DNA of 64,000 nucleotides. It comes from Theobroma cacao (taxonomy: Eukaryota; Streptophyta; Magnoliopsida; Malvales; Malvaceae). The DNA lies in the NCBI RefSeq assembly GCF_000208745.1, contig NC_030851.1, forward strand, positions 36,229,442 to 36,293,441. Direction: 5' to 3'. Below, one piece after another: positions 43,701 through 58,080 of the stretch (its first letter is position 1; every line of letters starts with the position of its first letter). The translations under genes and the position numbers were made by a program. The notes below the pieces were generated by a model. That model was given only the letters and a program-made list of their open reading frames with translations. It was not told the DNA's origin and ran no database searches.

Positions 43701-46700
43701 TTATCATTTCAAATAGAAGCCTTAAAACTCTTTAATATTTTTCCTTTAACCTCAATCTAGCTACTGGCTGAAAGTAAATAACTCATTGTACTAATTTGGG
43801 AAACAAATTTTGACTTACAATGACTTCATCTATTGGTATATGTGTTTCTCAGATTTCCTGACGTGTCTTGAATTTTCATGACAGATGAATATATCTGTTC
43901 TAGATCATTGGCTGCTTTTCACATGAACCAACAAACTGGCTAGATGAAAGAATTGACCCTTTACTAAACCATTTTTTTCAAAAAAAATTTGTCATCGGAC
44001 TAATTTTTGGAATTTTCTTTCAAATCCATTGGAGTGTTCATCAATGACATAAATAGGCACTGTGGTGAGTTATGATCAATAGATGATCCCATGTAGTGGG
44101 AAAAGGCTTAGTTCTTGTTCTTGACTTTTGAATTTTTCCAGTTTAGTGTGAATTTTTTCAGCAGACTGAAGTTTGAGTTTAATGTTCTTATTCTAGCTCT
44201 CTTTTGGGTTTATGAAAATAGGTATTGTTTGTTGTTAACACAATGATAAACTGCCTTAAAAAATGCTATTTTTGCAGCATTTGGCACAGAGGAATGCTTC
44301 TTTATTGAGCAAGCCTGGGGTGACACTTTTGGTGCTTGAAATTGTGAACTATCGCCTGCTTCCGCTCTACAGGTGATCTTCTACATGGTGCATTCAGGAA
44401 AGATACTCCTCTTCCCTCAACTGGTGATAGTTTGTGATAATGTTTTAGAAATGACAACTGTTATCAACTCTTTATACACTCCTCCCGATATCAGATGTCT
44501 ATGTTTCAAACTTGCATTGGAGAATTGAGCTTTCTGACTCCCTAGGGTTTCTGTTCCTTTGCCCCTTTTTACTTATATATCATCCCTTTTGGCACTACTC
44601 GATAAGGTGTTATCATGCTCAAAATTATCCTCAATACTCTTAGGACTGTGGCTGCTTCAAATGCTATGCCTTGGGAGTTGGTCTTTCTTCCGTGCAATTT
44701 AATGATATCATATATGATATTTGTACTTTTTCTTTTTTGTAGGTACCAAGGAAAATGCAAAACTCTGATGTATGATGTTACAAAAATAATTTCTGCATTA
44801 AAAGGAAAACGGGGAGATCATCGTGTCTTTAGGTTGGCTGAGAACTTGTGCATAAATCTGATTTTGTCATTGAGAGACTTTTTCTCAGTTAAAAGGGAAG
44901 GGAAGGTTGATGCTATTGTCTCAAACCAAAAACTTTTGTTGTTCTCTCTTTTACCATGCTTAATTTAGCTAAAATTTTGAAATTGATATTTGCAGGGCCC
45001 CACTGAATTCACAGAAACTTTAAATCGAATAACTATAATCACACTTGCCATCACCATTAAAACACGTGGAATTGCAGATGCTGATCACTTACTTTATCTT
45101 CAAACTATGTTAGAACAAATACTGGCAACTAGCCAGCATACATGGTCAAAGAAAACTCTACGCCATTTTCCTCCTCTTCTTTGTGATGTCTTAATTACAC
45201 GGATAGACAAAAGAGGACTGGCAATTCAAGCATGGCAACAGGTTTAACTGATGTTTCTTTTTTTTTGAGTTTTATTTGATATCTTTTGTCAGATAAAGTG
45301 ATCCTAATGAAAATACAGGGCACTTGCTTAGTATGTATGCAAGATGAGTGTAAGAAGAAAAGGAAGAAATGGTTAATAACACAAGTCTCAGAAATCTATA
45401 GACATTTCATGAAAGGGAATGTTAGATAAAAAGTAGAAATCAAACACAAAGCGAAAACATTCTTGCAAGTTGCAGTTTTTAATTCTATTGTTGAGTGCTT
45501 ATTTCCCATCATACTCCACTTTGCAAAAAACTTTATTTCCTGTCATACTTTGAGAGTGAACAGAATTATTTTAGATACAGGGACACTGCTATATATGTTT
45601 TTCTCATGAGTTTATAAAAACTTGTAAGGTTTTCCTGTTCTGTTGCTCACTCTGGAAATATTTTATGTATTGTTCCAATGCATGTTTTTATTGTTATTAA
45701 TAGTTGTTGTGTTTCTTGTTTGCCTAGATTTCAAGCAGCTGCTAATATTGGAAAATGTACTTATTTTACAGTCTGAAACAACAGTGATCAACCAATGCAC
45801 CCAACTTCTTTCATCATCTGCTGATCCAAATTATGTTATGACTTATATCAGAACCAGTTTTCCTCAACACCGGCAATATCTATGTGCTGGTGCATGGATA
45901 CTGATGCAAGGGCACCCTGAAAACATTAATAGTGGAAACCTGGTATGCTTTTCTTTCCTTTTCTCTCTTGACCTGGAAAGGTCTCTTGAATATCATCATG
46001 TTGTTACTTTCCTGATAGCTACTACATGGTTCCTTTTCTCCTAAAAATTTCGTTAAATGTTAAAGATTGTAATCTTTTGCAAAAATTGAGTCAGGCACGG
46101 GTGTTGAGGGAATTTTCACCTGAAGAAGTGACAGCAAATATTTATACAATGGTTGATGTATTACTTCATCACATTCATATGGAGCTTCAGCATGGGCATT
46201 CCTTGCAGGTTTTGTGGCCATTTTTCTCTGTTAGTTTCATTAACTACATTGTTGCCTTTGTTAAGCATTTCATCTGGTTTGCCTTTTTCAGGACCTTTTA
46301 TTGAAAACTTGTGCAAACCTTGCCTTTTTTGTTTGGACTCATGACCTGATTCCTTTGGATATATTGCTACTGGCACTCATTGATCGTGATGATGATCCCC
46401 ATGCCCTCCGTATTGTGGTATGCGTGTCTAAAATATTGTTCTACTTTTCTCATGATACTTATGTTCATATATGAACTTCTCCAAAATTGATTATTGTGCA
46501 TAACGATGGGCCTCATATAAGTTCCTGTCTTTGTTGTAGTTTCATTTTTGTTCTCAATTTTCAGGAGTCATGACTGACTTGGTCATCTAAAGTTTGCTGC
46601 AATGAGCAGCGCAATGGTTTTTTTCTGTCTTGTATTGTACATGTATTTAACTGGCCTTTTATCCTTCTCTTCGGATCTTTAATCCGGAGGCTACTCCTTT

Positions 46701-49700
46701 TCTTGATTGCAGTCTACAGAAAATCTGTATCTTATAACTGCAACTTTGGTTTAGGAGGCCATTATTTACTCCTTTTGTTGATTGTCTGTAATTTTGAACT
46801 GCAACTTTAGTTTTGTGAGGGGCCTTTCTTTTAAAACTGAGTAGCATTGTACTCAAGCGTCTTTGAGTTAGATTAACTTATCGTGAACTCATGAGGTTCT
46901 AGTAATATTTTGTTTGTTCCTATTTTTTACTCTTATACTTCTGTCTTGATTATATTTTCTTGCTCCTTTAGTGCTAGCTCGATGACTATTCATTTCATGT
47001 CATCTTGGAGATCTTTGAAATAATTAATATCCTGCTCTCTTTCTACTTCTGATGATGTAATTATGTATTGCAGATAAGCTTACTTGACAGGCAAGAGTTT
47101 CAACAAAGGATGAACTTATATTGTTTGAATCGTAACTCCCCTGAGCATTGGCTTCACACTGCAATATTTAAGCGCACTGATTTGCAAAAGGCCCTTGGCA
47201 ATCATCTCTCCTGGAAGGACAGGTGGGTTTTTTTTTTTTTTAAATTGAAACACTCAGAGTCTGAATTTTTATTCAGGTGATGATTGGTAGAGCTTTTTAA
47301 TATATGTTTAGGAGTGGAAGTATGCTCTGTCTATGCTTGGATAGATACTCAGTAGAGTATGTCACTAAGTATTTTCTGTTTTGTTATTTATGTTTTGCAT
47401 TATTATTAATGCTGCTCTTTCTAAGCTTCACAGGTATCCTACATTCTTTGACGATATTGCAGCACGTTTGCTTCCAGTCATCCCCTTAATTGTCTATAGA
47501 CTTATTGAGAATGATGCTACAGAATCGGCTGACAGGATTCTGGCGATGTATTCTCCATTTTTAGCTTACCATCCTTTAAGATTTACATTTGTTCGTGACA
47601 TTCTTGCATATTTCTATGGGCATTTGCCTGGAAAGCTCATTGTGCGAATATTGAATGTACTTGATCTCAGGAAGGTAATTACATTTCCAGCTCTCTGCTC
47701 TTTCCCTTTTACCTCATATGCCTACTGGTTTTTGAACAATTCTCCTGTCGAAGCTTATTGGCTTAAAATTTGTTTCAGATCCCTTTTTCCGAATCATTTC
47801 CTCAGCATATTAGTTCATCAAATCCTGCAATGTGCCCACCTCTAGAATATTTTGCGACTCTTTTGTTGGCTCTTGTGAATAATGTAATACCCCCATTAAA
47901 CAGCAACTCAAGAAGTGGATCAATGGGAGATGCTTCTAATAATGCAATGCGTGGTCCTCATAACAGGACACCACCAACACCTCATTCTGGGCCAGCAAAT
48001 GCTTCTGAGGGTCAAAAGGCATTTTATCAAATTCAGGACCCTGGGACATATACTCAGCTGGTTCTCGAAACAGCTGTCATAGAAATACTCTCTCTTCCCA
48101 TATCTGCTTCTCAGATTGTGTCATCTCTAGTTCAAATTGTTGTTAACATACAACCAACACTGATTCAATCCAGCAATGGTCTGCACGGACCTTCCAGTGG
48201 TCTGGGGCAAGGTTCAGTTTTACCAACATCCCCTTCAGGAGGCAGCACAGATTCCTTGAGTGCAGGCAGATCAACTCCTTCAGTTTCAGGGATCAACACC
48301 TCTAGTTTTGTTTCACGAAGTGGTTATACATGCCAACAGCTATCATGCTTATTTATCCAAGCTTGTGGTCTGTTGTTGGCGCAGCTCCCTCGTGAGTTTC
48401 ACTTACAGCTTTACATGGAGGCATCACGTATAATAAAAGAAAGTTGGTGGCTAACTGATGGGCAAAGATCACCGGGTGAACTAGACTCTGCTGTTAGCTA
48501 TGCTTTGTTGGATCCAACATGGGCTTCCCAAGATAATACCTCTACAGCCATAGGTATTGTATCATTTGTGGTGCTGACTTTTATTGACCTTGCTGTGTTT
48601 TTTTTTTGGGTGAGAATTATTAGTGTTAACTCAATTTCGTGTTTGTTATATCCCTTGTTGACTTTAAGCATTCCCAGATTTTCTAAAGTTGCAATAATTT
48701 AAGTCTGAAACTGTTTACAGAGTATACAAAATTACCTCTTAGAATATCGATGAAGATTTAGTGTCTAATATTTTTTCAAGGTTAGAAAGGATAACTGACT
48801 TGAATTTCTCAGGAGGGACTAATTGAGGCAAGCAAAAATGATATGCTGATATTAAGGTCAATGCAGATCCTCAACAATTCTGCAAGGGAAACAATGTAGT
48901 CTTTATAGTGATATTGATGCGAGATAGGATCATGCTTTTTGAAGGGTTAAACTATTAGACCTCTGTTTATTAGTTCTTATATATTTTTATGCGTTCGATT
49001 TTTATTTTAATGTTTAAGGAATTATTAAGGCTTTTAGTGTTGTATTTGGTATTTCATACTTATGTTAGGGTTGTGTAACCCACAAGTACCTTTGTCGTCT
49101 TAGTTTATAGTTGCTTTGCACAATGAATTGCTGAGATGTTAGATCTGAGTATAAGAAACAATTGTATTCCCACTCCCCCACTCTTCTGCATTTGGCTAAT
49201 ATATTCATTTTACTTGAGTTGATTGAGCCTGAACCTAGCCATCATACCTTCTTAAAGGGAAGGGGAAGGGGACAATTTCTGTCTGCTCTTTCACCTTTTA
49301 ATGACTTTAAGGTTGTTGCTAGACTGTGACTTGTGTATGCTACAAGCGTTCTAGGTTCACACCTTTCTGCTTGGTTCTAATGATTGGTTACCTATCAAAA
49401 CATAAACATTTAACAAATAAGAAAATAAAATATTATCATCCCTAGTGGAGGTCAAACTGATGATAGTCACATTCATCTATTGTGCTCCCTCAGCTTTTCA
49501 TTGTCAATAATTTTACATTTTAGACATCTAGATGTCTCATCATGAGGTCTCTACTTTATTCCAGCTTCCTGGACAGTTAAACAAAAAGTGCCAGTGTCAA
49601 TACGGTGACGTATCATTTGATGCTGAATTGCACTCTGATGTGGTTATCCTATTGTTGTATCCAGGTAATATAGTTGCCCTGCTTCATGCTTTCTTCAGTA

Positions 49701-51357
49701 ACCTCCCACAAGAATGGTTAGAGGGAACGCACGACATTATAAAACATCTCAGGCCAGTAACATCAGTTGCTATGTTGAGAATAGCATTCCGTATAATGGG
49801 CCCCTTATTGCCAAGACTTGCCAATGCTCATAATCTTTTCAACAAGGTATAACAGTCAATTTTGTGCATCTTTTTGAATGCTTTTCTCTAAATGACTTAG
49901 GTTTCTGTTTTACTGGCAGCTTTATTTTGTTGTTTTAATTTTTCTTCTGTATTACTCACCTGAGATTGAACAAACTTTTGGTTGTGGAGGTTTTATCTTG
50001 AACATAAAAAGTACCATCACTTCATCATATAGTATGGCTTCCACTGTGGATTTTCAAAGTTAGCAAACTTGTTTTTTGATGGTAATTTATCAACATGCTC
50101 GCACAGCTGTAGTTTCTAATTGCATCTACCTGTTTCATGTCTACTTGTTTTTCACTCTGGTGCATTATTAGGTGTTATGTTGCATGTCCAAACAATTGAA
50201 GTTGTTTCTTCTCTAAAAAAGAAAAAACAGAACACTTCAATTGGTTCCATCTCCACCTTACAAATGATAATTGTTTTATCTTATTGGATGGCAGTTAGAG
50301 TTGTGGCATGTTTGACAGATATTAATCTGAAAACAAAAAGTATATAGAATGTGGAATGGGAGTATATTGGAGAAAGAAGCACACACAGACGGGTGCAAAA
50401 TATTAATTTTGAAAACTCAAGGTCTTAGAACCCTAAGTCTACGTGATGTTTCAGTGTTGGGAGTTGGACGTCAACCATTGTGAGGTTCTTTTTGGAGATA
50501 TAACAAATCATTGATGATTTAGCAAAAGGCTTATGTTCTAAACAAAACAGCAATAGGATGTTGGCATGCTTGGTATATAGCATTTGAGTTTGTATAGAAT
50601 CTTTAGTAGAAAAGAAACGAAATGGAAACCTTGGCTGAAATTGTGGTCAGGTCACCAATTCATATCTAAACTGTTTCAGAGACAAGATTTACCATCAAAT
50701 TCTGCTATTTGAGAGTATTCCCTTAATAACAACGGAAAAAAAGGTGTAATGCCCAATGTTTGTAATTATTTTAAAATAATTAATTTGATGGAGATGATTG
50801 GATGTCTTCCTTATGATTTTATTGCGGACTCATTTTTTACACATTTTCAATTTATCTACAACAAGCATAACAAGTCCATTGTTTTTCCAGGTTAAAATTT
50901 AACAACGCATGATTTGGTTTCTTATGCTTTATTTTCATGAAATGTCTTTCAGATTCTGTCATTACTTTTAAATATACTGGTGGATGTATTTGGGAAAAAC
51001 TGTCAGCCACCAGTTCCCGTCGATGCATCAGAAATAATGGATCTCATTGACTACCTGTAAGTATTAGTTTTTTTTCTTTCAACCTTGGTAGAAGGTTTGA
51101 TCTTTACTTTTAGCTTTGCCATAAAGCACTTACATGGGAGTTGTTCATGTTTCAGTCATCATGTCATCCACTATGAAGGACAGGGAGGGCCTGTGCAGGC
51201 TAGCAGCAAGCCTAGGCCAGAAGTCTTGGCTCTTTGTGGGAGAGCTGCTGAAAGTCTACGTCCAGATGTACAGCATCTTCTATCCCACTTGAAAACTGAT
51301 ATAAACTCTTCAATCTATGCTGCTACTCATCCAAAGTTAGTTCAGAATCCTTCCTGA
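37769..51357 (+). CDS. MED23: Mediator complex subunit 23 (MED23), 21 exons, 1606 aa
   Basis: Exons: 37769-37873, 37958-38001, 38070-38169, 38551-39531, 41061-41295, 41552-41769, 42020-42224, 42493-42773, 43449-43532, 44278-44372, 44743-44905, 44996-45241, 45772-45942, 46095-46208, 46292-46417, 47074-47222, 47434-47674, 47779-48553, 49665-49846, 50953-51056, 51156-51357 (4821 nt). The intron after 41295 uses a GC donor; the rest are GT-AG. The product is a mostly alpha-helical MED23 subunit, a tail-module component linking activators to RNA polymerase II in the nucleus; length fits plant MED23 (about 1,600 aa). Recognisable stretches include RSVTESVLISLVIQCCSHAP, INWDTLLPALL, ETTVINQCTQLL and LLAQLPREFHLQLYMEASRI. 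Two low-complexity Ser/Thr/Pro inserts lie in exons 4 and 18. No stop or frameshift breaks the model, so the gene looks functional. A poly-A signal-like AATAAA is at 51679. Confidence 0.93.
40960..40975 (+). repeat. MED23: 16-G tract in MED23 intron 4
   Basis: A run of 16 G, with GGGT before and after it, lies about 85 bases upstream of exon 5's acceptor on the coding strand. It could form a G-quadruplex in the pre-mRNA, and is also a place where sequencing length errors are likely. Confidence 0.9.
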
Positions 51358-51359
51358 CA

Positions 51360-54300
51360 ATTGGTTGCCCAGCGTTTGAGCCACAATTTTGTCACCAAAG
51401 AAAGTTTGTACTTCACTTGGGTTCTTCATCCAATCAATTCTGCTGCAGTTTGCAACCATCTGGTGGCAACACAGAACTAAAGTGCTTAGCATCTTGATTC
51501 ACAGTGGTAAGGGCATTATTTTGTGAAATAGAACTGAAAACAAGCAACATTAGTAAACAAGAAAACGAGCAATATGATTCCCAGGGGCTTTAGCGAAAAG
51601 CTTTGACCTTCAGTTCCGTTATGGGGTGATTGTACTAATGTAGAGAAAACCAAGTATATTCTGGAATGTGAATTTGTAATAAATTAGTGGCAGAGTTTTA
51701 GATATAAGCAGCATATAAATTTGTATAAACGCTGTGGCCTCGTTGAAGTAATGTCCTGCAGGATTACCTCTCTAATTATAGAGAATATGTGAATATACTA
51801 TTAGTGGTCACAACAACTGTTGGCATACATACTTGCCCCTAGACACAGTTGGAACAAGGAACATGCAACATCGTGCAGCGCAGGTAAGGACTTTGGCCCA
51901 AAAATAATGCATGGTGTTTTAATCTTAAGTAGAATCGAGCCCTTTCCATATGATATGGGTGCTATTTTTTAAAATTTTATTTGCCTACTAATATTAATAA
52001 AAATTATTATCTTATAAATCGGTTGTAAAATTTAAAAGGATTGAACAACTTTAAATTAAAGTCACATGTGGACATTAAAAATATTTCCCCAAATCATCCT
52101 TAACTAATTTTGAGATTTAATAAGGCCGGCCGTGAAGCAAAATTTTTGCAATGGTCAAAGTAATTAATTCAATTAATGAAAAAGGGTTAGAAAGCAATTC
52201 GACAGATGGGCATGGAAAATTATCCAATGAAAGTTTCTTAAAATGTAGCCAAGCAAGAAACAAGGACTGCCTGGCAGATGGCGAAACGCCGAGTTGCCAG
52301 ATGCAGTAAAACTGCCCCAGTGATTGACCCTACAATTGCTTGAACAAAACTGACTCCTTTTCAGCACCAATTGGGTCCTGAAACATGGAGAAACAAAAAT
52401 GGACTCCTCAATTATATGACTCCAAAAACAATAGTTGTTGAGGATATTTGGACTCCTCAATCTACACTCTCCAAATGTCATTGAAATAACACAGCAAGTC
52501 CCAAGTTTTTCAATGTTAAGAGATAAGGTTTAAGAATACGGGCGTGATATTTTTGGAATTGAGAAAAGTGTGTTGCCGCTTTTTGGATACTTGGTGATGG
52601 CCTGAAGATATTTGCATTGCTTAATCTACTGGATTTGCTTTTTCTGTTATCCTTTTTGGAAGAAAAAAGAATAAGATTAGGAGTGACAAGCCATCGTAAT
52701 TATCTTTAGGTATCACTCACTAAAGCTGCCAACTACCTTAGTTTGTAAATATTCTTTTATCTTTTTGTCAAAAGTTTGTCATTAAATATCATATTCTCTG
52801 TTAAGTAATTTGTATTATTAGGCTTTAAATTATCCGTGATTTTAAAAAATCTAATTTTTTTTTTGTCCACGATTTCGTAATTTTGGTTTATATCTATGAC
52901 ATGACATGTTGTTCAAATATTGATGGAATTTATTATATAAATTGTAGATGCACATGATTACGAATTATTGATATAATTTACTTAAAAAGTTTTAAAATAA
53001 GAAGAGAAGCAATCTTCTAACAAATACAATTATCTGCGAAAAGAAAAAATGATCATTAGAACCATGTATTTTATTTACCCTTGAATAAATAATGTTATAA
53101 AAGAGATAAAAATGAGATATATAAATAAATAATGCTTTATAGGTCACCGTATTATTTGGTGAAAAGGACAATTCATGAACAACATACCTAACTAATCAAT
53201 TCACATTCAATTAAAAAGGTGCAAGTGATCAAAAAAGGCCAAGTTGAGACATTAATGAAATGAAAAGACGAAAAACATTAAAACAAACACAAAGAAAAAA
53301 AAAACAAAGAAAGATGAAAGTAACAGTGCGAGTGAGGAACACCAAATGGCAAAAAAAAGAAAAAAAAAATCAATTCCCTCATCAACAACTCTGCATGTGT
53401 TACGACTCCTCGAGAAAACGACTCGACATCTGGAGAGGAGAGGTAGACATCAATTGACAAACAAAACCAAAATAAAATCTTTTCTCCTAGTGGCTCAGAG
53501 GTTTGACGAAAATCCCACGTTAATGTAATGTTCACCACAACTTGCTGTGGGGCCCCAATGGGCCCATGGGCCTTCTCACCCAACCCAAACAAGAAAACAA
53601 TTCATTTATAACGTGACTGATGTTAACAGCTTGCCAACAGGATTGATTTTTTTTTTGTTTGTTTGGGGGTTTCTGAAACCGCCAAAAACCCTTCCATCCA
53701 ATCAATGGATGACAAGTAAGAAGGGAAGAGACGTTTGCAGTGTGCAGTGTGCAGTGTGCAGTGTGCAGTGTGCCAAAGGGTGAGTTGGGAAAGCAAAACA
53801 ACAAAGTGGGCTTGGATTTTTATTTAGAATTGAATGGCCATGGCTGCAGATGCTGCCTTGGCTCGCCAGAAGAAGGACCACCGCTCATCCACTCGATATT
53901 ACTCTGTGAGCACGTGAAACTTGTGTGTGTCATATTAATACCCCCATTTTCTAGTCTTTTCTTTTCTTGTCTGCCATATTCATCCTTTCTTTCCTTTTTG
54001 TTCATAACATTGGGTAAGCGCATCAATATATTTGCATTCCACTTGTCAATTCAAGATGTGAGTTCCCCTTCTTTGGATTTAAACTTGCTCATATTTATCA
54101 CCATTTATGGTATCTTTTGAAGCCCTTAATCATCAAAATTGCCCGCAAAATGAATAGGTTAGTGTCATAATCATGCATTACAGAGAATCTTATCCTGGAT
54201 GGGTACGGCAGGTGTTAATTGCTGGTTCCTAATAAAGATGATAATCATTGATTTGTGCTTTTCGTTTGCTTGGGGACATAACATGCTATACCAATTCTCT

Positions 54301-54740
54301 TTCTGTGCTATAATTCTTGCTACAAATGGACCAAATATTGGTACCGGTCAGTAAGAGATTAGCCTGGCTACAAACGGAAACTAAGGTAACTTCAAAATTA
54401 CAAAAAAAAAAAAAAAAGAAATGAAGGATTCAGGAGTTGGACAGACTTAGACCAGCCAACCAACCCTGATTACACCATCTTCACCCTTAAGTTTGTTCTT
54501 GGTGTAAGTTTGACAACTCAAATGGGGCATGATTGTGTTCCAAAGCCAAACTCTAAAAGAACCCCAAACCAAACCCTGACATGGAACACTAGTTTCATAT
54601 CTAAACGTGCAGAAATATTTTCTAGTTATGAAAATGCAATCCAAATAAAGCAAGCAAGCAAACAAAGCTTCGATGATTGATTCAGAACTCAAATACGAGG
54701 AAATACAAAAATCTTACTATATATTGTATTATTTCTACCA
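51360..54740. other. Intergenic region, no gene recognised
   Basis: The first 350 bases are probable MED23 3' UTR. ORFs to 126 codons (for example 53740-54120) show no family motif. Two A-rich tracts (53285-53375) and a poly-A run near 54402-54417 are present. The interval from 54750 to 55029 is probable 3' UTR of the minus-strand JAZ gene. Confidence 0.6.
53737..53771. repeat. Minisatellite (GCAGTGT)5
   Basis: Five perfect copies of the 7-mer GCAGTGT follow one another without interruption. It lies in intergenic DNA about 1.26 kb beyond the JAZ 3' end. Confidence 0.95.
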
Positions 54741-55029
54741 TGTAACAACAATTGAATAGTTACAAAGTAGCAAATCGTCCACATTAATATAAAGAAAATA
54801 AAGAGGGTATAACCCTACACCAACTACACAATAATCTTAGTTGATGGAATTTAAGCAGAGTCAGGATTACAGTTCTTTTAATTAGATAAAACAAAAAACC
54901 AGTTGCGTACATATTTGACACACTACGTAGACTTGCTTAAGTTTCCTTCTAATGCCAAATCATAAATCACGGTTACCCTCCTCGCTTGCTGAAAGCGAAC
55001 AATCCCTGCCGCTAAGATTGCAGCAAAGT

Positions 55030-58000
55030 TCATGCATTGGATTCCAGGGTAGCACAATCTAGAAACTTCTTGCTTAGATTGTATGGCGCTGCACTCATAA
55101 CCCTACAAGGGCAAAAATTGACAACATGGGATCAGAAGTCCAACTTCTACTGACAACATTAAACTTACATAAAAACTTAATTATCAAAGGCAGCCGATTT
55201 TGAGGATTATCATTGTATGTAACCAGAATTACATGTCCAATTAATATAGCAATAATTTCTACGCACAGAACAAATCCCAAGCGAAATTCTTTAACCTCAA
55301 ATTCCCTTGAGAGATTTTGAAAAAGGAAAGCCCTTTTTCATGGTTCCCTGAATTCTCTCCCTTGTCCCTCTTTACACAAATGGTGTATCACACCAAATGT
55401 GCTCATAAGCATCAAAATCAAATCCCCAGCAAAGCAGGCAGATATGGCCAATAACTAAATACAAAGTAAAGTAGCCTATCAACATGCCTTAAACCTCAAG
55501 CCAGTTACCGAACAAATAACATGGATACAGTCTTCAACCATATTCAAACATGCAATGGCATTTAAACACCAAAGTAAAGGAATAATATATTGCATCCTAT
55601 ATCTTTTAAGACTTTTGACTTTCAACTATGATATGATCTAAACATAGTCAACTAGTAGTTTGAAAGAGTCTCAAGACCCATATTGAGGATCAAAGTACAA
55701 AAATATCTGGTTCAACAACTAACCTTTCCTTGCGCTTCTCCAAAAACCGAGCCAAGGAAGCTTTGCGAGCTTGTGGAACTGCAAACAAACAATTTGGAGT
55801 CATTTATAATTGAAATTCATTGGTGAGTCATGCTCCAAATGGTAAATTTTGCTAAAAAAAGGGCGTGCTTAGAGTTAAGCCTCCTTAGTTATTCTGTAAT
55901 ATCAGGCATATCCATGGTTAACTAAATGGTCAGAAATAGTTTAGTTTCATCAAGGTCAGAAACTGTTTCTTTAAAGACAAAACAACGAACAGAAGTCTTT
56001 TAAGAGCATAACGGCATACCAGAAGGCATCATGCTGGTTGCAGCAACAGATCCCATGGTATTCACCATTTTTGGAGGCTCCATTTTGCTAATAGGGGTTG
56101 TTGGAGTTCCTGTGCTCTTGCATGCCATCACTTCATCAGTGGTAGTGGACCCACTCCTGGACTGAGCACCATTATGAGATGAAACAGATAAAGGGCTTGA
56201 GAGACCAGAGCTCAGTTGTGTGTTTATAAGCTGGTTTGCAGGAACACTATCAACTTGAACTGGCTTTGAAATAGGTGTCTGGACTTGCACTTTTGGGTGT
56301 GCCACACTAGAAGCCACGGAAGATCCATTTTGAGCCAGGTACATGATAGCCTGAGCCTGAATAAGATGCCAAAAAAGTAACGTCTAAGCTTTCCACTGAC
56401 CGATAGATTGTAACTAGCGAAAGCCTTTTTCCTGAAGGAGAAAGAAAGAGGAGCACCTTCTCAGGGGTGATATCTTCGTAGACATTCACCGTACCCGCAT
56501 AAAAGATAGTCAATTGAGCAGGCGATCCAGAGGCCTTGACACTTTTCCTAATTAAAAACAAAATTCCAACCAGGTTTCAATATCTTAATGTCAAGATTTT
56601 GCTAAAGCAAGTGCAAACAAGAATAAAATCATTAAATTTACCACGGTTCAATACTTCCAACAACAGAACCAAGGGTGGGAAGAATTGAATGTGGAGTTGT
56701 CACTGGAATTCCTCCAAGTAATTGTGGCTTCATGGAAGTAACAGGCAAATTTAGACCAGCAGTTGCAAAATGATTCTTCATGAAAGGGTTGCTCACAGAA
56801 ACAGAAACTGCCTGGTTTGAGACTGGAAACATCTTCACATCATAAGGACATTGAACAGGATGTAGATCATGTTGCACAGAACAAGCTGTCAATGAAAAAT
56901 GACTGCCACCTTGCCCATTGTGATTGAACGATTTCTAGATGGTAAAGATCAATGGTAATAAATATCAGTTGACAATTTACATAGAGTTAGAGACATTGCC
57001 AACCAATTAAATAAGAATCTTTCCAAATAACCATGTAAGTTAAGGTGCAGATCAATCTGCATAGAACAATGCCTAAAAAAGGTTCATTCCTCCCATAATT
57101 TCATAAAGCCAAAAAGTATTTTTCTCTTTTTTTTTTTTTTAGAAAAAGAAAAAGGCACTAGAAAGCTCTCAACTTAAGACTCAATTGAAATGGTCATCAA
57201 GCAACTAATCCACGATATGAAGACAAGGGATGATATCAAACCTGAACTTCAGCAGCATCTGCTGTTGAGATAGGCATGAACCCAGGGGATACCAGAGCAT
57301 CAGATCCAATCTTTTTAATTTTATCTCCTTGAGCAAAATTAAAATTCATCAGCTGTGGAACAGCAGAAACCTTGTTTGAAAATGGCCATTGTATCCCTGA
57401 ACGTTTAGTAAAACCTAGAATCTCGAAAAAAGTGACAAAGATTAGATACATGCAAAGCTATATATATTTAAAGATAACATAAACAGGCACAACTTTCATT
57501 AAAAAATAATTTTCCATACTTAATTGCAAGCAATGTCCGAATAAAACAAAGTTATCTATGAACAATCACCATGAACCTAAAAAAACAGTTATCCATCGTT
57601 TTTTATGTGCCAATCATATAATTGCTCACATGACTCCAAACCTGTAATAAAATTATAAAAAGAAAAAAAAACTTGTTTTCATAGCACAGTGCTAAGAATT
57701 GGACAATTATCTGAATTATCCAAAAAAAGAAAAGAAGTAAAATGAATTAAACCAACACTTTTTGTACCAATTATCCATTCATTTAATCCTTTCTATTTGT
57801 TCTACTTAAATATCTTAATTCCATCATCCATGCAACACAAAGAAAAACAAAAAAAAAAATCCCAATTCAACATTAAGCCAAATTTTAGAACAAACAAAAA
57901 AAAATTTCCAACAACCCAATGAAAAAAAAAAACTGAACTTTAAAGAACTTAACCAAAAAAGAAAAGAGAGAGAAGAAGAAGAAGATACACACCAATTTCT

Positions 58001-58080
58001 TTGTACCCCTCACAGTTAACCTCTTCCTTAACCACAACCAATGATTCTTTTGAGTTCAAACCCATAAAATCTCTCTCCAT
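55030..58080 (-). CDS. TIFY6B / JAZ3-like jasmonate ZIM-domain repressor, 7 exons, 369 aa
   Basis: Exons on the minus strand: 58080-57993, 57414-57242, 56934-56642, 56547-56457, 56356-56020, 55778-55724, 55102-55030 (1110 nt). The N-terminus MERDFMGLNSKESL and a W.FSNKVSA block are typical of TIFY6/JAZ3-4-9 proteins. The ZIM domain begins SPAQLTIFYAGTV (TIFYAG at residues 198-203) and continues VYEDITPEKAQAIMYLAQN; it mediates dimerisation and NINJA-TOPLESS recruitment. The Jas motif VPQARKASLARFLEKRKERV ending in APY (residues 328-353) binds MYC transcription factors and, with jasmonoyl-isoleucine, COI1. The protein should repress jasmonate responses in the nucleus until degraded by SCF-COI1. 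The intron inside the Jas motif is conserved in the family. The gene is intact. Confidence 0.94.

Noticed and set aside
53740..54120. 126-codon ORF starting in the GCAGTGT minisatellite
   Set aside because: The first residues are the translated repeat, the rest is low-complexity hydrophobic sequence with no family match that I recognise.
37769..58080. Functional cluster of MED23 and JAZ genes
   Set aside because: Both relate to transcriptional control, but plants do not generally cluster such genes, the two are 3.7 kb apart tail to tail, and nothing in the sequence links them.
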